A stretch of 64,000 bases of DNA from Paracoccus marcusii. GTDB lineage: Bacteria > Pseudomonadota > Alphaproteobacteria > Rhodobacterales > Rhodobacteraceae. The stretch spans positions 124,001 to 188,000 of the forward strand of contig NZ_CP117466.1 of NCBI RefSeq assembly GCF_028621715.1. Direction: 5' to 3'. The position numbers and the translations under genes are program-made. Of the stretch, positions 63,658 through 64,000 are shown in pieces. Positions within the stretch are counted from its first letter, which is position 1, and every line of letters begins with the position of its first letter. Under the pieces are notes generated by a model that worked only from the letters and a program-made list of their open reading frames with translations, was not told the DNA's origin and ran no database searches.

Positions 63658-64000
63658 CGGCGGGCCGGTTCAGGCGGCGGTCTCGGCGCGGGGCGCTGAC
63701 GTCCAAGGGAAAGACCTTGGCCGCATTCAACAGCCAGTGCGGATCGAACGCATCCTTGACCAGCATCTGCGCCTCGAGGTCGTTGGGGGCGAACTGTTCG
63801 CTCATCAGGTCTCTCTTTTCGATGCCCACGCCATGTTCGCCGGTCAGGCAGCCGCCGACCTTGATGCACAGCCGCAGGATGTCGGCGCCAAGCGCCTCGG
63901 CCAGGTCCAGATCGCCCGGCTTGTTCGCGTCATAGATGATCAGGGGATGCATGTTGCCGTCGCCCGCGTGAAACACGTTCGACACGGCCAACCCGTATTG
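63647..64000 (-). CDS. glcD: Glycolate oxidase subunit GlcD (C-terminal part; rest outside window)
   Basis: The last 117 codons of a FAD-linked oxidase. The frame enters from the window edge in phase. HAGDGNMHPLI carries the catalytic/metal histidines, and CLTGEHGVGIEKRDLMSEQF and the C-terminal DPHWLLNAAKVFP are typical GlcD segments. The full protein should have about 480-500 residues. It overlaps glcE by 11 nt. Confidence 0.93.
   Translation of the reverse strand, partial: QYGLAVSNVFHAGDGNMHPLIIYDANKPGDLDLAEALGADILRLCIKVGGCLTGEHGVGIEKRDLMSEQFAPNDLEAQMLVKDAFDPHWLLNAAKVFPLDVSAPRRDRRLNRPADAA

Overview
The window is gene-dense, very GC-rich (roughly two-thirds G+C by eye) DNA from an alphaproteobacterium, most likely a Rhodobacteraceae member near Paracoccus or Rhodobacter. 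The pointers are the Rhodobacter-type sorbitol/mannitol (smo/mtlK) operon, the alphaproteobacterial carbon-phosphorus lyase layout with DUF1045, the NanR-type GntR regulator, and the tight operons joined by 4-nt ATGA/GTGA overlaps. I see no rRNA, tRNA, CRISPR array or insertion sequence, and no gene-free stretch longer than about 270 bases.

Layout. (1) 1-3257: a truncated TerC membrane protein and a chemotaxis receptor. (2) 3390-14284: a D-apiose/D-apionate catabolic locus. A leftward operon (apnO-like oxidoisomerase, TRAP transporter dctPQM, Gfo/Idh/MocA dehydrogenase, apnL-like lactonase, NanR-like regulator, FAD oxidoreductase) diverges from a rightward pair, oiaK-like kinase and oiaX-like RuBisCO-like protein. 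(3) 14257-22437: a leftward polyol locus (HAD phosphatase, SorC-type regulator, ABC transporter smoEFGK, dehydrogenases smoS and mtlK). (4) 22501-27120: a 1539-residue DUF4011/UPF1-like helicase with a Vsr-like nuclease domain. (5) 27277-41499: a TonB-dependent receptor back to back with a phosphonate locus: phnCDEE, phnF, phnGHI-HAD-JKLN, DUF1045, phnM. (6) 41534-48021: an orphan peptide-type binding protein, a MarR/MFS/HlyD efflux operon, a bile-acid:sodium-symporter-family carrier and a SleB-like lipoprotein. (7) 48124-57869: an ABC sugar transporter with a threitol-dehydrogenase-like SDR, a full DhaK-DhaL kinase, a separate DhaL, and a SorC regulator fused to DhaK, then a HAD phosphatase; this looks like four-carbon polyol or ketose use. 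(8) 57925-64000: dnaX-ebfC-recR, a heat-shock Hsp20 gene with a structured leader, and glycolate oxidase glcDEF (glcD cut by the window edge).

How the genes fit together. In region 2, apiose would be oxidised to the lactone, hydrolysed to apionate, oxido-isomerised to 3-oxo-isoapionate, phosphorylated and split by the RuBisCO-like protein to 3-phosphoglycerate and glycolate; glycolate oxidase is encoded at the far end of the window. In region 5 phosphonates are imported by PhnCDE and cleaved by the PhnGHIJ core; no phnP is present, and a 2H phosphoesterase (DUF1045) and a HAD protein are candidate fillers. A four-repeat Pho box lies in front of phnC.

Most noteworthy: the SorC-DhaK fusion next to a redundant kinase, the apionate locus with its coupled FAD oxidoreductase, the TonB receptor sharing a Pho-box region with phnC, the DUF1045 and HAD additions to the C-P lyase operon, hairpins following each operonic binding-protein gene, and mutually exclusive pairings in the hsp20 leader. 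All assignments come from reading sequence and recalled family features; no database search was run.
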